Shown in pieces: positions 1 to 9,100 of a DNA stretch of 32,000 nucleotides. The position numbers and the translations under genes are program-made. How positions within the stretch are numbered: position 1 is the stretch's first letter; every line of letters begins with the position of its first letter. The notes below the pieces were generated by a model that saw only the letters and a program-made list of their open reading frames with translations, made no database searches and was not told where the DNA came from. The DNA comes from an uncultured Flavihumibacter sp. (lineage in GTDB: Bacteria > Bacteroidota > Bacteroidia > Chitinophagales > Chitinophagaceae), in contig CABHOW010000065.1 in assembly GCA_902168225.1 (NCBI GenBank), positions 1-32,000 of the forward strand, given 5' to 3'.

Positions 1-750
1 ACTTACCAGTGATAAAAGCGTAAAAAGATTTTCAATATAATCCGGCTTAATAGAGTTGGGTACTTCAGGACCCTGATCTGTTTTGGCCTTCATGATTTTT
101 TTACGAATTGTTTCATCATCATCCGCTAAATAAAGTGTTGATAATTGATTTTCACTCTTGCTCATTTTCCCGTTACCATCCAACCCCATAATTTTGATCA
201 ACTCATTGCCGTAATTGAAAGCATAAGGCATGGGAAAAACATCACCGTATCTATAATTGAATCTTTCTGCAAAATTGCGCGCCATTTCCAGATTTTGTTC
301 CTGATCTTTTCCTACAGGTACTTTAACGGCTCTTTGAATAATAATATCCGCGGCCTGTAATACAGGATAGGTAAGGAGCCCGGCGTTTACATTATCCGGC
401 TGTGACCTTACTTTATCTTTAAAAGTAGTCGTTTTCTCTAACTCTCCTTTATAGGAAAGCATGTTTAAATACAAGTATAGCTCAGCAATTTCAGGAATAT
501 CACTTTGCACATAAAGGGCAACTTTTTCGGGGTCTAAACCACAAGCAATATTTTCAGCAATTACCCGATATACACCGGTTCTTAATTCTTTGGTATCGGG
601 GTGTGTTGTAAGGCTATGCCAATTGGCAACAAAGAAATAGCAATGGTAATCATCTTGCATTCGGACATAGTTACGCATGGCACCAAAATAATTTCCTAAA
701 TGCAAAAAACCGGTGGGACGAATACCGCTTACTACAACCTCTTTTTCCAT
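1..750 (-). CDS. trpS: Tryptophanyl-tRNA synthetase, N-terminal part (cut by window edge)
   Basis: Class I aminoacyl-tRNA synthetase that charges tRNA-Trp with tryptophan in the cytoplasm. The minus strand is open from an ATG at 750-748 to base 1, so about 250 residues are visible and the C-terminus lies outside the window. The protein starts MEKEVVVSGIRPTG and has the HIGH-like signature TGFLHLGN near residues 13-20. The second class I signature, GKMSKSEN, is encoded near 148-170. Between them are typical TrpS segments such as NMLSYKG and YPVLQAADI. The ATG shares the palindrome CATG (748-751) with a possible ATG of recG on the other strand, so the two genes diverge with almost no spacer. 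A box TATCTTCG (756-763, minus) lies 5 bases before the start. The identification is secure; only the 3' end is unseen. Confidence 0.95.
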   Translation of the reverse strand, partial: MEKEVVVSGIRPTGFLHLGNYFGAMRNYVRMQDDYHCYFFVANWHSLTTHPDTKELRTGVYRVIAENIACGLDPEKVALYVQSDIPEIAELYLYLNMLSYKGELEKTTTFKDKVRSQPDNVNAGLLTYPVLQAADIIIQRAVKVPVGKDQEQNLEMARNFAERFNYRYGDVFPMPYAFNYGNELIKIMGLDGNGKMSKSENQLSTLYLADDDETIRKKIMKAKTDQGPEVPNSIKPDYIENLFTLLSLVS

Positions 751-2938
751 GCGGGCGAAGATAGTAAATCTTCAATCTGGAATCTTCAATCTGGCATCTA
801 TATTTGTAGTAACCAAACAGCCTAATATTTTACCATCACATGACATACTAAAGAGCCCTATAGAATACCTAAAAGGCGTTGGGCCTTTGCGTGGAGATAT
901 GTTGCGGAAAGAATTAGAGATTTTTTCCTTTAACGATTTACTCCATCATTTTCCTATCAGACATATCGATAAAACACAGGTGCAACCTATCAGTGATATT
1001 CATGCCGGTACTGATTTTATACAGGTTCGCGGCAAGCTCATGCAAATGGATATATTGGGTGAAAAGAGAGGGAAAAGATTGGTTGCACATATTAAAGATC
1101 AAACAGGAAGTTTAGAATTAACCTGGTTTCAAGGTATTCATTGGATACAAAAGAATCTGTATATCGGTTCCGAATATTTAGTGTTTGGAAAAACGAGTTT
1201 TTTTAACGGGAAGCCTCAAATGGTACATCCCGAAATTGAAGTGTATACACCTGCAAAATCCGGTGGCGCTTCATTTTTAGAGCCGGTATATCCTTCAACC
1301 GAAAAATTAAAAGCGAGAGGATTAAACGGCAGGCAAATCGGGAAACTTACACAAGTATTAATTGGGTTACTAAAGCCAACAGATATCCCGGAAAATATAC
1401 CTGATAAGGTAAGGCTACAATTAAAATTAATTGGAAGATACGAAGCCTACTGTGCCATTCATTTTCCTACTTCAGAAGCTTTGTATAAAAAAGCTTTGGA
1501 GCGTTTAAAATTTGAGGAGTTTTTTATTGCACAAATAAGATTACAACTAGTACGTATACAAAGAAATCATTTTAGCAAGGGTGTTATATTTGAAAAAGTG
1601 GGATCTTACTTTACCGATTTTTATAATCATCATTTACCTTTTGCCTTAACCGGTGCCCAAAAAAGAGTATTGAAAGAAATAAGACAGGATACGGGAAGCG
1701 GGCATCAAATGAATCGATTATTACAGGGAGATGTAGGCAGTGGTAAAACAATCGTGGCCTTATTAAGTATATTGCTGGCAGCAGATAATGGTTACCAGAG
1801 TTGTTTGATGGCTCCTACAGAAATATTGGCTCAACAACATTTTCAAGGTATTTCCGGTTTATTGAAAGAGATGCCACTCGAAGTAGGATTATTAACCGGT
1901 AGTACCAAAACAGCCGAACGAAAAAGAATATTACAAGGGTTATTGGAGGATACGATTCATTTAGTCATTGGTACGCATGCCATTATTGAAGAAGTGGTTC
2001 AATTTAAAAATTTAGGATTGGTAATTGTGGATGAGCAGCATCGATTCGGGGTAGCACAGCGTGCAAAATTATGGACCAAGGCAAGCACCCCACCTCATGT
2101 ATTGGTAATGACAGCTACACCTATTCCACGTACTTTGGCAATGACTGCTTACGGCGATCTGGAATATAGTGTAATGGATGAGTTACCTCCCGGCAGGATA
2201 CCGATAACTACCGTTCAAAGAAATGAGATGAAGCGCATGCAAGTGATGGATTTTGTAAAAGAAGAAATTACTAAGGGGAGGCAAGCCTATATTATTTATC
2301 CGCTAATAGAGGAAAGTGAAAAGCTAAGTTATGAGGATCTGATGCAAGGCTATGAACAAGTAAAAACTTATTTTCCCGAACCTAAGTATAGAATAAGTAT
2401 GGTTCATGGAAGGATGCCTGCCGATCAGAAAGATATAAATATGGCACGTTTTGTGAAGGGTGATACACAAATAATGGTTAGTACCACAGTAATTGAAGTA
2501 GGCGTAAATGTGCCCAATGCTACGGTGATGGTTATTGAAAGCGCAGAAAAATTTGGTCTTTCTCAATTGCACCAGCTTCGCGGAAGAGTGGGAAGGGGTT
2601 CAGAAAAGAGTTTTTGCATTTTATTAACGGGGAGTAAAGCCAGCAAAGAGGCAAGAGAACGTATCTCCATTATGTGTGCTACCAACGACGGGTTTAAAAT
2701 TGCAGAAAAAGACCTTGAAATGCGTGGCCCGGGGGATATTGAGGGAACCAGACAGAGCGGCGAACTGAACTTCAAACTGGCCAGTATTGTTACAGATAAG
2801 GGAATGTTGGAAAAGGCGAGAGCAGTTGCCGAGAAATTGGTAAGTGAAGATGAAAATTTGGAAATGCCGACCAATGAAAATTTGAAATTATTTCTGCAAT
2901 CGCAGAAAATGAGATACGGATGGGGTAAAATATCGTAA
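749..2938 (+). CDS. recG: ATP-dependent DNA helicase RecG
   Basis: Superfamily 2 helicase that reverses stalled replication forks and moves branched DNA junctions. The order is an N-terminal wedge/OB region (GVGPLRGDML, then VRGKL... and LTWFQG), a Walker A motif GDVGSGKT, a DEQH box (DEQHRFGV), motif III (MTATPIPRTLAM), motif VI (QLRGRVGRG) and the TRG-type tail RGPGDIEGTRQSG. The start is uncertain. The frame is open from 713, and ATG codons occur at 713 and 749, but conserved RecG sequence begins only at about 842 (DILKSPIEYLKGVGP). Residues before that are encoded by a heptad repeat (767-794) and a promoter-like box TATATTTG (799-806), so they may not be translated. No ATG, GTG or TTG lies in frame between 752 and 842; an ATT at 827 is possible. 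The next gene follows 15 bases later. Confidence 0.93.
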   Translation: MRAKIVNLQSGIFNLASIFVVTKQPNILPSHDILKSPIEYLKGVGPLRGDMLRKELEIFSFNDLLHHFPIRHIDKTQVQPISDIHAGTDFIQVRGKLMQMDILGEKRGKRLVAHIKDQTGSLELTWFQGIHWIQKNLYIGSEYLVFGKTSFFNGKPQMVHPEIEVYTPAKSGGASFLEPVYPSTEKLKARGLNGRQIGKLTQVLIGLLKPTDIPENIPDKVRLQLKLIGRYEAYCAIHFPTSEALYKKALERLKFEEFFIAQIRLQLVRIQRNHFSKGVIFEKVGSYFTDFYNHHLPFALTGAQKRVLKEIRQDTGSGHQMNRLLQGDVGSGKTIVALLSILLAADNGYQSCLMAPTEILAQQHFQGISGLLKEMPLEVGLLTGSTKTAERKRILQGLLEDTIHLVIGTHAIIEEVVQFKNLGLVIVDEQHRFGVAQRAKLWTKASTPPHVLVMTATPIPRTLAMTAYGDLEYSVMDELPPGRIPITTVQRNEMKRMQVMDFVKEEITKGRQAYIIYPLIEESEKLSYEDLMQGYEQVKTYFPEPKYRISMVHGRMPADQKDINMARFVKGDTQIMVSTTVIEVGVNVPNATVMVIESAEKFGLSQLHQLRGRVGRGSEKSFCILLTGSKASKEARERISIMCATNDGFKIAEKDLEMRGPGDIEGTRQSGELNFKLASIVTDKGMLEKARAVAEKLVSEDENLEMPTNENLKLFLQSQKMRYGWGKIS
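767..794. repeat. Heptad tandem repeat between trpS and recG
   Basis: Four consecutive 7-base units alternate AATCTTC, AATCTGG, AATCTTC, AATCTGG, so the 14-mer is an exact direct duplication (767-780 and 781-794). A degenerate fifth unit CATCTAT follows and runs into the promoter-like box TATATTTG. The repeat lies upstream of trpS and overlaps the doubtful N-terminal extension of recG. It shares its 7-base period, but not its unit sequence, with other intergenic arrays in the window. Confidence 0.8.
799..806 (+). promoter_or_regulatory. Possible -7 box (TATATTTG) for recG
   Basis: TATATTTG fits the Bacteroidota -7 consensus TAnnTTTG exactly. No clear TTG -33 element was found 17-23 bases upstream. 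If used, transcription would begin near 811-815, after both in-frame ATG codons, and RecG would then have to start at a non-standard codon near 827. This is inferred from the motif alone. Confidence 0.3.
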
Positions 2939-2953
2939 TTTAAGGAAAGAAAT

Positions 2954-5900
2954 ATGCTACTTAGAAGATTCGGAATATTCATTTGTTTTTTTATTTTTTC
3001 CAAACTTTTGGTAGCACAGGGGTATCTGGATTTTATTGAGAATAAAGGGCAGTGGGATAAAAATATAAAATTCAGGAGCAATTTACCGCAGGGTAATTTT
3101 TTACTTCAAAAAACAGGTTATAGGGTTATTCAGCATAATGCTGATGATCTAAGTCGAGTTGCTGAAGCCACGCATAAGCACCCGGATCTTACACAACTTC
3201 GGAAATTAGAAACAGGTCATAAGCCAGTTCCTGAAGGTATTACAGCAGTAGAAGATATTGTTGTAAGATCTCATGCCTACGAAGTAAAATTCTTAAATGC
3301 TGATCCGAATGCGCAGATTATTTCGGAGAAACCCTTAGCTTCTTACAATAATTATTTTATCGGAAATGACCCGATTAAATGGGCGAGTAATTGTAAAATA
3401 TTTCAAACGGTCACTTATAAAAATGTATATCCCAATATAGATGTTCGTTATTACACCGCTAATGGAACGCTGAAATACGATATCGTTGTTAATCCCGGCG
3501 GTGATTTATCAAAAGTGATTTTATATTTCGACGGTGTAGATGGGCTAACTAAAAAAGAAGAGCGCTTACAGATAAAAACATCGGTAGGTACGGTAGAAGA
3601 AACAGCGCCATATTCTTATCAATTAACAGGAGATGGTAAAAAAGATGTGAGTTGTAGTTATGAAGTAAAAGGAAATTTCGTTCGTTTTAAAGCGAATGAG
3701 TATTACGATAAGAATAGTATATTGGTAATTGATCCCACCATTGTATTCATTTCATTTTCCGGTAGCAAGTCTGATAATTGGGGTTTCACAGCCACTTATG
3801 ATGGACTGGGAAATTTCTATGCAGGTGGCATTTCTTTTGGAGTAGGGTTCCCCATAACAAATGGTGCTTACCAACAACAGTTTGCAGGGGGTTCTCCCAT
3901 TGCCGGTACAGGCGGTATAGATATGGGTATTCTCAAGTTTGCTCCCGATGGTACAACGCTTTTATATTCTACTTTTTTAGGTGGAAGTGGCAATGAGCAA
4001 CCGCATAGTTTGGTTGTGGATGCAGGAGGTAATTTAATCATTGCAGGCAGAACATCTTCCGGGGCAACTTTTCCTTCTACAAACCCATTACAATCTTTTG
4101 GTCCGGGAGGGAACTATGATATTGTAATTGCGAAGCTAAACCCTACCGGTACCGGTTTAATAGGTTCGGTTAGGATTGGGGGAAGTCAGGATGATGGCGT
4201 GAATATTACTCCAAATTATGGAGCCACTTCTAACGGAGTTCAGTCTTCCACTATGCGTAACTATGGAGATGATGCGAGGAGTGAAGTTATTGTAGATAAG
4301 CAAGGAAATATTTTATTGGCATCTGTTACCCAATCAACTGATTTCCCTACAACAGCAGGGGTATTTCAACCAATTGGTGGTGGCTCAGCAAGTGGAAGAT
4401 TTCAAGATGGGGTTCTTATTAAGTTGAATAATAATTTAAGTGCTGTTATTTTTAGTTCTTTTTTAGGAGGTAACAATGATGATGCAGCTTTTGTACTTTC
4501 CATAAACCCAACTAATGGAAACATATACGTGGCAGGGGCCACCGCCAGTACCAATATGCCGGGTAGCGCCAATGCAGCTGCTGCCTTTCAAACTAATAAA
4601 GGGCAGGTAGATGGATTTATTTCTATTATAAACCCTACCGGAACACAATTAATAAGTACAAGTTATATAGGTACTACCGGCAATGACGTTATATATGGCA
4701 TACAATTCGATAAATCCGGTATACCTTATATCACCGGAACTACAACCGTGGGGTTCCCCGTAATCAATTCGCCTTATAACACCGCCGACCCAAGTCAGAA
4801 TGCAGGGAAGCATTTTATTTCAAAATTACAACCCGATTTAAGTAGCTATATTTTCTCAGCTAATTTTGGGCCCTCAAGTGCCAATACACCCAGTTTGTCT
4901 CTCACCGCTTTTCTTGTAGATCGTTGTGGTAATATGTATGTTTCCGGATGGGGAGGTGCAGCATTAAGGCCAAGTTTCGCGCTCTCTCCCATAACAAGTT
5001 TACCTATTACACCGGATGCCTATCAGAAAACCACTGATGGAGCCGATTTTTATTTCTTCGTATTGAAGCGTGATGCAGCATCACTTTTATATGCTACTTA
5101 CTTCGGACAAAATGGAGGGTATCCCGATCATGTGGATGGCGGCACCAGCAGGTTCGACGCTAATGGAACTATTTATCAATCCATATGCTCTTGTAATTTA
5201 GGCACATCTTTTTCTAATTCTTTAGTAGGTACACCCGGTGCATGGTCTCCCACCCGGGGGGTAAATCAAGGTTGTAATTTATTAGCTATAAAACTATCTT
5301 TTAATTTAGCAGGTGTGGGTGCGGGTCCGCGTTCGGCTATCAAGGGTATGATAAGAGACACCACAGGTTGTGTACCACTTACCGTTGATTTTACGGATAC
5401 GCTTTTATTAGCTAAAAGTTATATCTGGAATTTCGGAGATGGCTCACCCAGTGTATCAACAACCAATCCGAGTATTTCGCACCAATATAATTTGATTGGT
5501 TTGTATCGGGTTCAACTCATCGCCGTTGATTCGAGCAGTTGTAATATCGCTGATACATCTTACTTAACTATTCGGGTAAGGAATGATAAAGCTAATCTGA
5601 ATTTCACTTCTACTAAATTACCTCCTTGTGCATCATTAGCCTATCGATTCGATAATTTAACGACGGCTATCAAGCCATTTACCAATACCAGTTTTAAATG
5701 GGATTTTGGAGATGGTAATCAACAATTAGCGGGCACAGCCCCGGTTACCCATACTTATTCCGCAGCCGGAACCTATGATGTAAAATTGGTATTGATAGAC
5801 TCTAATTATTGTAATCAGCCGGATAGTGTAACACAACAATTACGTATTGCCCCTAATGTAACGGCTCGGTTTCAAACACCCGCAGTGGGTTGTGTACCTT

Positions 5901-6634
5901 ATAATGCTGTGTTTACGAATACATCATTAGCCGGACAAACATTCCGTTGGGATTTTGGAGATGGCTCTACGCTGAGTACCAATAGTAATGGGAATGTTAC
6001 TCACTTGTATAATAATACCGGTAGTTATACCGTAAAACTTGTAGCTATTGATCCGGCCACCTGTAATATTTCGGATAGTACAACTTTTACACTAAGTGTA
6101 CGAGCTAACCCTAAATCTGGCTTCGTATATAATCCTAATCCTACAGTAGCGAATACCCCTATCAATTTTGTGAATCAGAGTTTTGGGGGAACGCGCTATC
6201 AATGGCGTTTTGGGGATGGGGATTCTTTGAATACCATTTTACGAGATACTACTGTAAAACATCTTTATAATGCTACAGGTACCTTTAACGCATGTTTAGT
6301 TGCGTACAATGATGCCGGTTGTGCTGATACCAGTTGTCAATCCTTAAATGTTACGATTGTACCCGGATTTGATGTGCCTACTGCCTTTACACCTAATGGA
6401 GACGGTATTAACGATAAGATTTATGTGAGAGGATTCGGTATTGCAAAAATGACATGGCGTATTTATAATCGATGGGGACAAACAGTTTATGTAGGAACCA
6501 ATCCGAGTGAAGGATGGGATGGAACTTTTAACGGAAAGTTGCAACCTCAAGAAGTATATCATTATACCGTACAAATTGAATTTTCGAATAAGGATAAAGC
6601 AACTAAAAAAGGCGATATAACATTATTAAGATGA
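2954..6634 (+). CDS. T9SS-secreted PKD-domain protein with gliding-motility C-terminal domain
   Basis: A large exported protein of 1226 residues, probably surface-attached or released by the type IX secretion system. A signal peptide (about residues 1-21, ending LLVAQG) is followed by the N-terminal domain common in such proteins (ENKGQWDKNIKFRSNLPQG; I recall it as DUF7948). Residues about 270-760 contain repeated beta-propeller-like blades with SBBP-style motifs (YSTFLGGSGNEQ, FSSFLGGNNDDA, YATYFGQNGG). Four PKD-like repeats follow, with WNFGDGS at about 825, WDFGDGN at 916, WDFGDGS at 999 and WRFGDGD at 1084. The C-terminus from about 1141 (VPTAFTPNGDGIND ... YNRWGQTVY ... WDGTFNG) is a TIGR04131-type (type B) sorting domain. 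No catalytic domain was seen, so a binding or adhesive role is a guess. The stop overlaps the start of the PorP/SprF-like gene. Confidence 0.9.
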   Translation: MLLRRFGIFICFFIFSKLLVAQGYLDFIENKGQWDKNIKFRSNLPQGNFLLQKTGYRVIQHNADDLSRVAEATHKHPDLTQLRKLETGHKPVPEGITAVEDIVVRSHAYEVKFLNADPNAQIISEKPLASYNNYFIGNDPIKWASNCKIFQTVTYKNVYPNIDVRYYTANGTLKYDIVVNPGGDLSKVILYFDGVDGLTKKEERLQIKTSVGTVEETAPYSYQLTGDGKKDVSCSYEVKGNFVRFKANEYYDKNSILVIDPTIVFISFSGSKSDNWGFTATYDGLGNFYAGGISFGVGFPITNGAYQQQFAGGSPIAGTGGIDMGILKFAPDGTTLLYSTFLGGSGNEQPHSLVVDAGGNLIIAGRTSSGATFPSTNPLQSFGPGGNYDIVIAKLNPTGTGLIGSVRIGGSQDDGVNITPNYGATSNGVQSSTMRNYGDDARSEVIVDKQGNILLASVTQSTDFPTTAGVFQPIGGGSASGRFQDGVLIKLNNNLSAVIFSSFLGGNNDDAAFVLSINPTNGNIYVAGATASTNMPGSANAAAAFQTNKGQVDGFISIINPTGTQLISTSYIGTTGNDVIYGIQFDKSGIPYITGTTTVGFPVINSPYNTADPSQNAGKHFISKLQPDLSSYIFSANFGPSSANTPSLSLTAFLVDRCGNMYVSGWGGAALRPSFALSPITSLPITPDAYQKTTDGADFYFFVLKRDAASLLYATYFGQNGGYPDHVDGGTSRFDANGTIYQSICSCNLGTSFSNSLVGTPGAWSPTRGVNQGCNLLAIKLSFNLAGVGAGPRSAIKGMIRDTTGCVPLTVDFTDTLLLAKSYIWNFGDGSPSVSTTNPSISHQYNLIGLYRVQLIAVDSSSCNIADTSYLTIRVRNDKANLNFTSTKLPPCASLAYRFDNLTTAIKPFTNTSFKWDFGDGNQQLAGTAPVTHTYSAAGTYDVKLVLIDSNYCNQPDSVTQQLRIAPNVTARFQTPAVGCVPYNAVFTNTSLAGQTFRWDFGDGSTLSTNSNGNVTHLYNNTGSYTVKLVAIDPATCNISDSTTFTLSVRANPKSGFVYNPNPTVANTPINFVNQSFGGTRYQWRFGDGDSLNTILRDTTVKHLYNATGTFNACLVAYNDAGCADTSCQSLNVTIVPGFDVPTAFTPNGDGINDKIYVRGFGIAKMTWRIYNRWGQTVYVGTNPSEGWDGTFNGKLQPQEVYHYTVQIEFSNKDKATKKGDITLLR

Positions 6635-7671
6635 TGGGCGTGAAAAAACATATTAAATGCTGTTTTCTCATAATCGCAATACTTGTAATGACACACAGAA
6701 CATTGCAGGCACAAGGATTAAATTTTTCTCAATATTATAATGCGCCTCTTTTTGTGAACCCAGCCAATACAGGGTTTAATCCCGATTACGATTATAGATT
6801 AGGAGGAAATATCAGAAGTCAGTGGGCATCGGTTAGTGGAAATCCTTATAAAACAGTGAACGCTTGGGGAGATACTAAATTATTTCGAAATAGGTTCGAA
6901 AATGGATGGATGGGGATAGGATTTTCTCTGCAAAGAGATGAAGCAGGTAGTGGAAATTTAGTAGGAACAAGTGCCGGTATATCTCTTGCCTATCATCAAA
7001 TGCTTGGTTACAAAAGCTTATTAAGTGCCGGTTTTACCGGATCCTATGCTGCTAAGCGTGTTGATGTGTCTAAACTAACATTCGACAATCAATGGAATGG
7101 GCAATTCTTCGAAAGTACAATTCCTACAAATGAGCCATTTGCGTTTAGTCAGGTTGGTTATTTCGATTTATCTGTTGGCTTGAATTATGCGCTCTTTGCC
7201 TCGGAGAATGCTTATTTTAATGCGGGTATAAGTGTAATGCATGTGAATAAGCCAAGCGAAAGTTTTTTCAGTAATACCGCATCAACCGGTAAAATAGATA
7301 TGCGCTATACTTTTTTTGCTAATGCCAGTATCAAAATAGAAGATTTATGGATCGTTAATCCCAATCTTTATGTTAGTACCAAAACGGGTACAAATGAAAT
7401 CGTATTAGGGTTTAATGCCAATAGGAACTTGAGTGGAGATGGTGCACAACAATTAATTTTGGGTGTTTATTATCGGAATAATGATGCTGCTATACCCCTT
7501 GTAGGGTACCAAATAAATGATGTAAAAATTACGGTCAATTACGATGCTACGATCTCTCCCTTAAAAGCCTTAAACGGTACTCGTGGCGCGTATGAACTAT
7601 CTATCATAAAACATGGTATTTTCCCATCCTCTTTGGGTAAGTCGGTAAAATGTCCGACCGTACGTTTTTAG
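6631..7671 (+). CDS. PorP/SprF family type IX secretion outer-membrane protein
   Basis: A 346-residue outer-membrane beta-barrel of the PorP/SprF family. The signal peptide (about residues 1-28, ending LQAQG) leads into the family hallmark start FSQYYNAPLFVNPANTGF, followed by RSQWASVSGNPYKT. The interior has alternating aromatic beta-strand patterns such as YFDLSVGLNYALF. The start ATG (6631-6633) overlaps the upstream TGA in the form ATGA, suggesting translational coupling; a second ATG directly follows at 6634. Proteins of this family assist export or surface attachment of cargo with type B C-terminal domains, and the upstream gene encodes exactly such a cargo. Specific pairing is inferred from this adjacency. 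A short GC-rich inverted repeat (GTCGG at 7641-7645, CCGAC at 7654-7658) with TTTTT soon after lies over the end of the gene and could be a weak terminator. Confidence 0.92.
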   Translation: MMGVKKHIKCCFLIIAILVMTHRTLQAQGLNFSQYYNAPLFVNPANTGFNPDYDYRLGGNIRSQWASVSGNPYKTVNAWGDTKLFRNRFENGWMGIGFSLQRDEAGSGNLVGTSAGISLAYHQMLGYKSLLSAGFTGSYAAKRVDVSKLTFDNQWNGQFFESTIPTNEPFAFSQVGYFDLSVGLNYALFASENAYFNAGISVMHVNKPSESFFSNTASTGKIDMRYTFFANASIKIEDLWIVNPNLYVSTKTGTNEIVLGFNANRNLSGDGAQQLILGVYYRNNDAAIPLVGYQINDVKITVNYDATISPLKALNGTRGAYELSIIKHGIFPSSLGKSVKCPTVRF

Positions 7672-7699
7672 CCCCATCAATTTCAGCTATATTGCAGGA

Positions 7700-7707
7700 T
7701 AATTTTA
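7700..7707 (+). promoter_or_regulatory. Possible -7 box (TAATTTTA) 4 bases before pepP
   Basis: TAATTTTA differs from TAnnTTTG at the last base and ends only 4 bases before the ATG at 7712. No TTG element is present at the right distance. If real, the transcript would have almost no leader. It is listed because the same placement recurs at other genes here. Confidence 0.25.
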
Positions 7708-7711
7708 TTGC

Positions 7712-9013
7712 ATGAAATATTTGCCATTGAATCCTGACATTTTTATTCAAAATCGTTCGCGCTTTGTAGCAAAGATGTTGCCGAATAGTATTGCCATTTT
7801 TGTGAGTAATGATGAATTTCCATTGAACGGTGATGCATTGCATGGCTTTAAGCAAAACAGTGATTTATTTTGGTTAACAGGTATTGAGCAAGAAGATACC
7901 ATGTTGGTTTTATTTCCTGATTGTCCGGATCCAAAGTATAGAGAAGTGTTGGTACTGGTGCGCCCTAATACATTAAAGGAAAAGTGGGATGGGAAACGAT
8001 TACGTGCAAAAGAAGCAACGGATATATCGGGGATTTCCAATATCGTTTGGTTGGATAGTATAGATGCTTTATTACAAGGATGGATTCACTTGGCTGATCA
8101 TATTTATTTAGATAGTAATGAGAATGATCGTAAAGCAAATCTGGTTCCGGTAAGGGAGTATCGATTCATAGAAGAGATGAAACAGCGATACCCTTTGCAT
8201 TCCTATCAGCGTGCTGCAAAAATTATGAAAGCATTGCGGGCTATCAAAACAAAGGAAGAAATAACGGTTGTTCAGGAAGCCATCAATATCACCGATAAAA
8301 CCTTCAGAAGATTACTGGGTTTCATTAAGCCGGGGGTAATGGAATATGAAATTGAAGCTGAAATTTATCATAGCTTTTTAAGCCAGAGAGCCACCGGTCC
8401 GGCATATCATAGTATCATAGCCAGCGGCGATAATGCCAGAACCCTTCACTATGTATCCAATAATGCCGAATGTAAGGATGGTGATTTGTTATTGATGGAT
8501 TTTGGTGCTGAATACGGTGGTTATAATGCCGATTTAACCAGAACCATTCCGGTGAATGGTAAATTTAGTCGCCGACAAAAAACCATATACAATACCTGTT
8601 TGCATTTACATAATTATGCAAAATCTATTTTAAAGCCCGGCATTTCGATTGTAGAGTATACGGAGAAAGTAGGAGAGGAAGCTACCCAACAATTTTTAAA
8701 AATAGGGTTATTACAAAAAAGTGATGTAAAAAATGAGGATCCTGAAAACAGGGCTTATCGCAAATATTTGTATCATGGTATTTCTCATCATTTAGGAATT
8801 GATGTGCACGATTTAGGTACCAGAACCGAACCTGTAAAAGCGGGTATGCTTTTTACTATTGAACCGGGTATTTATATAGAAGAAGAGCAGATGGGAGTAC
8901 GCATCGAAAATAATGTATGGCTCACTAAAAACGGAAATATAGATTTGATGAAAAATATTCCCATTACAGTTGAGGAAATTGAAAGGCTCATGAAGGTAGA
9001 AGGTAAAAGGTAG
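7712..9013 (+). CDS. pepP: Xaa-Pro aminopeptidase (peptidase family M24B)
   Basis: A 433-residue cytosolic metallo-aminopeptidase expected to release N-terminal residues that precede proline. No signal peptide is visible. The N-terminal creatinase-like AMP_N domain occupies about residues 1-170 (FVSNDEFPLNGDA, FWLTGIEQED). The pita-bread catalytic domain carries the five M24 metal ligands: Asp263 in MDFGAEYGGY, Asp274 in NADLTRT, His359 in HGISHHLGIDVHD, Glu384 in IEPGIYIE and Glu399 in VRIENNV. Length and motif order match PepP. The last residues (KVEGKR) and the TAG stop are encoded by a GAAGGTA heptad repeat, so the extreme C-terminus appears to have been written by the array. The gene is separate from the PorP/SprF-like gene (40-base gap). 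Confidence 0.92.
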   Translation: MKYLPLNPDIFIQNRSRFVAKMLPNSIAIFVSNDEFPLNGDALHGFKQNSDLFWLTGIEQEDTMLVLFPDCPDPKYREVLVLVRPNTLKEKWDGKRLRAKEATDISGISNIVWLDSIDALLQGWIHLADHIYLDSNENDRKANLVPVREYRFIEEMKQRYPLHSYQRAAKIMKALRAIKTKEEITVVQEAINITDKTFRRLLGFIKPGVMEYEIEAEIYHSFLSQRATGPAYHSIIASGDNARTLHYVSNNAECKDGDLLLMDFGAEYGGYNADLTRTIPVNGKFSRRQKTIYNTCLHLHNYAKSILKPGISIVEYTEKVGEEATQQFLKIGLLQKSDVKNEDPENRAYRKYLYHGISHHLGIDVHDLGTRTEPVKAGMLFTIEPGIYIEEEQMGVRIENNVWLTKNGNIDLMKNIPITVEEIERLMKVEGKR

Positions 9014-9098
9014 AAGGTATGAGGTAAACCCTCTTCCTTACTACTGCTTCCACCTTAAACCCTCTTCCTTACTGCTTCTACCTTAAACCTCCTACCTT
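8992..9098. repeat. Heptad array in two opposing halves between pepP and pssA
   Basis: Plus-strand units at 8992-9026 are GAAGGTA, GAAGGTA, AAAGGTA, GAAGGTA, TGAGGTA. From 9098 back to 9026 the minus strand reads AAGGTAG, GAGGTTT, AAGGTAG, AAGCAGT, AAGGAAG, AGGGTTT, AAGGTGG, AAGCAGT, then a 3-base interruption, then AAGGAAG, AGGGTTT. The halves are purine-rich on opposite strands and can pair imperfectly (AAGGTAG with CTACCTT), so the gap could fold into a long hairpin. The array covers the stop codon of pepP and reaches to 2 bases before the pssA ATG. Confidence 0.8.
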
Positions 9099-9100
9099 AT

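Noticed and set aside
145..360. 71-codon plus-strand ORF
   Set aside because: Lies antisense within trpS, which has clear synthetase motifs; the ORF product looks like no protein.
8992..9098. Insertion sequence ends or transposon remnant
   Set aside because: No transposase fragment, no target duplication; the structure is explained by tandem heptads on the two strands.
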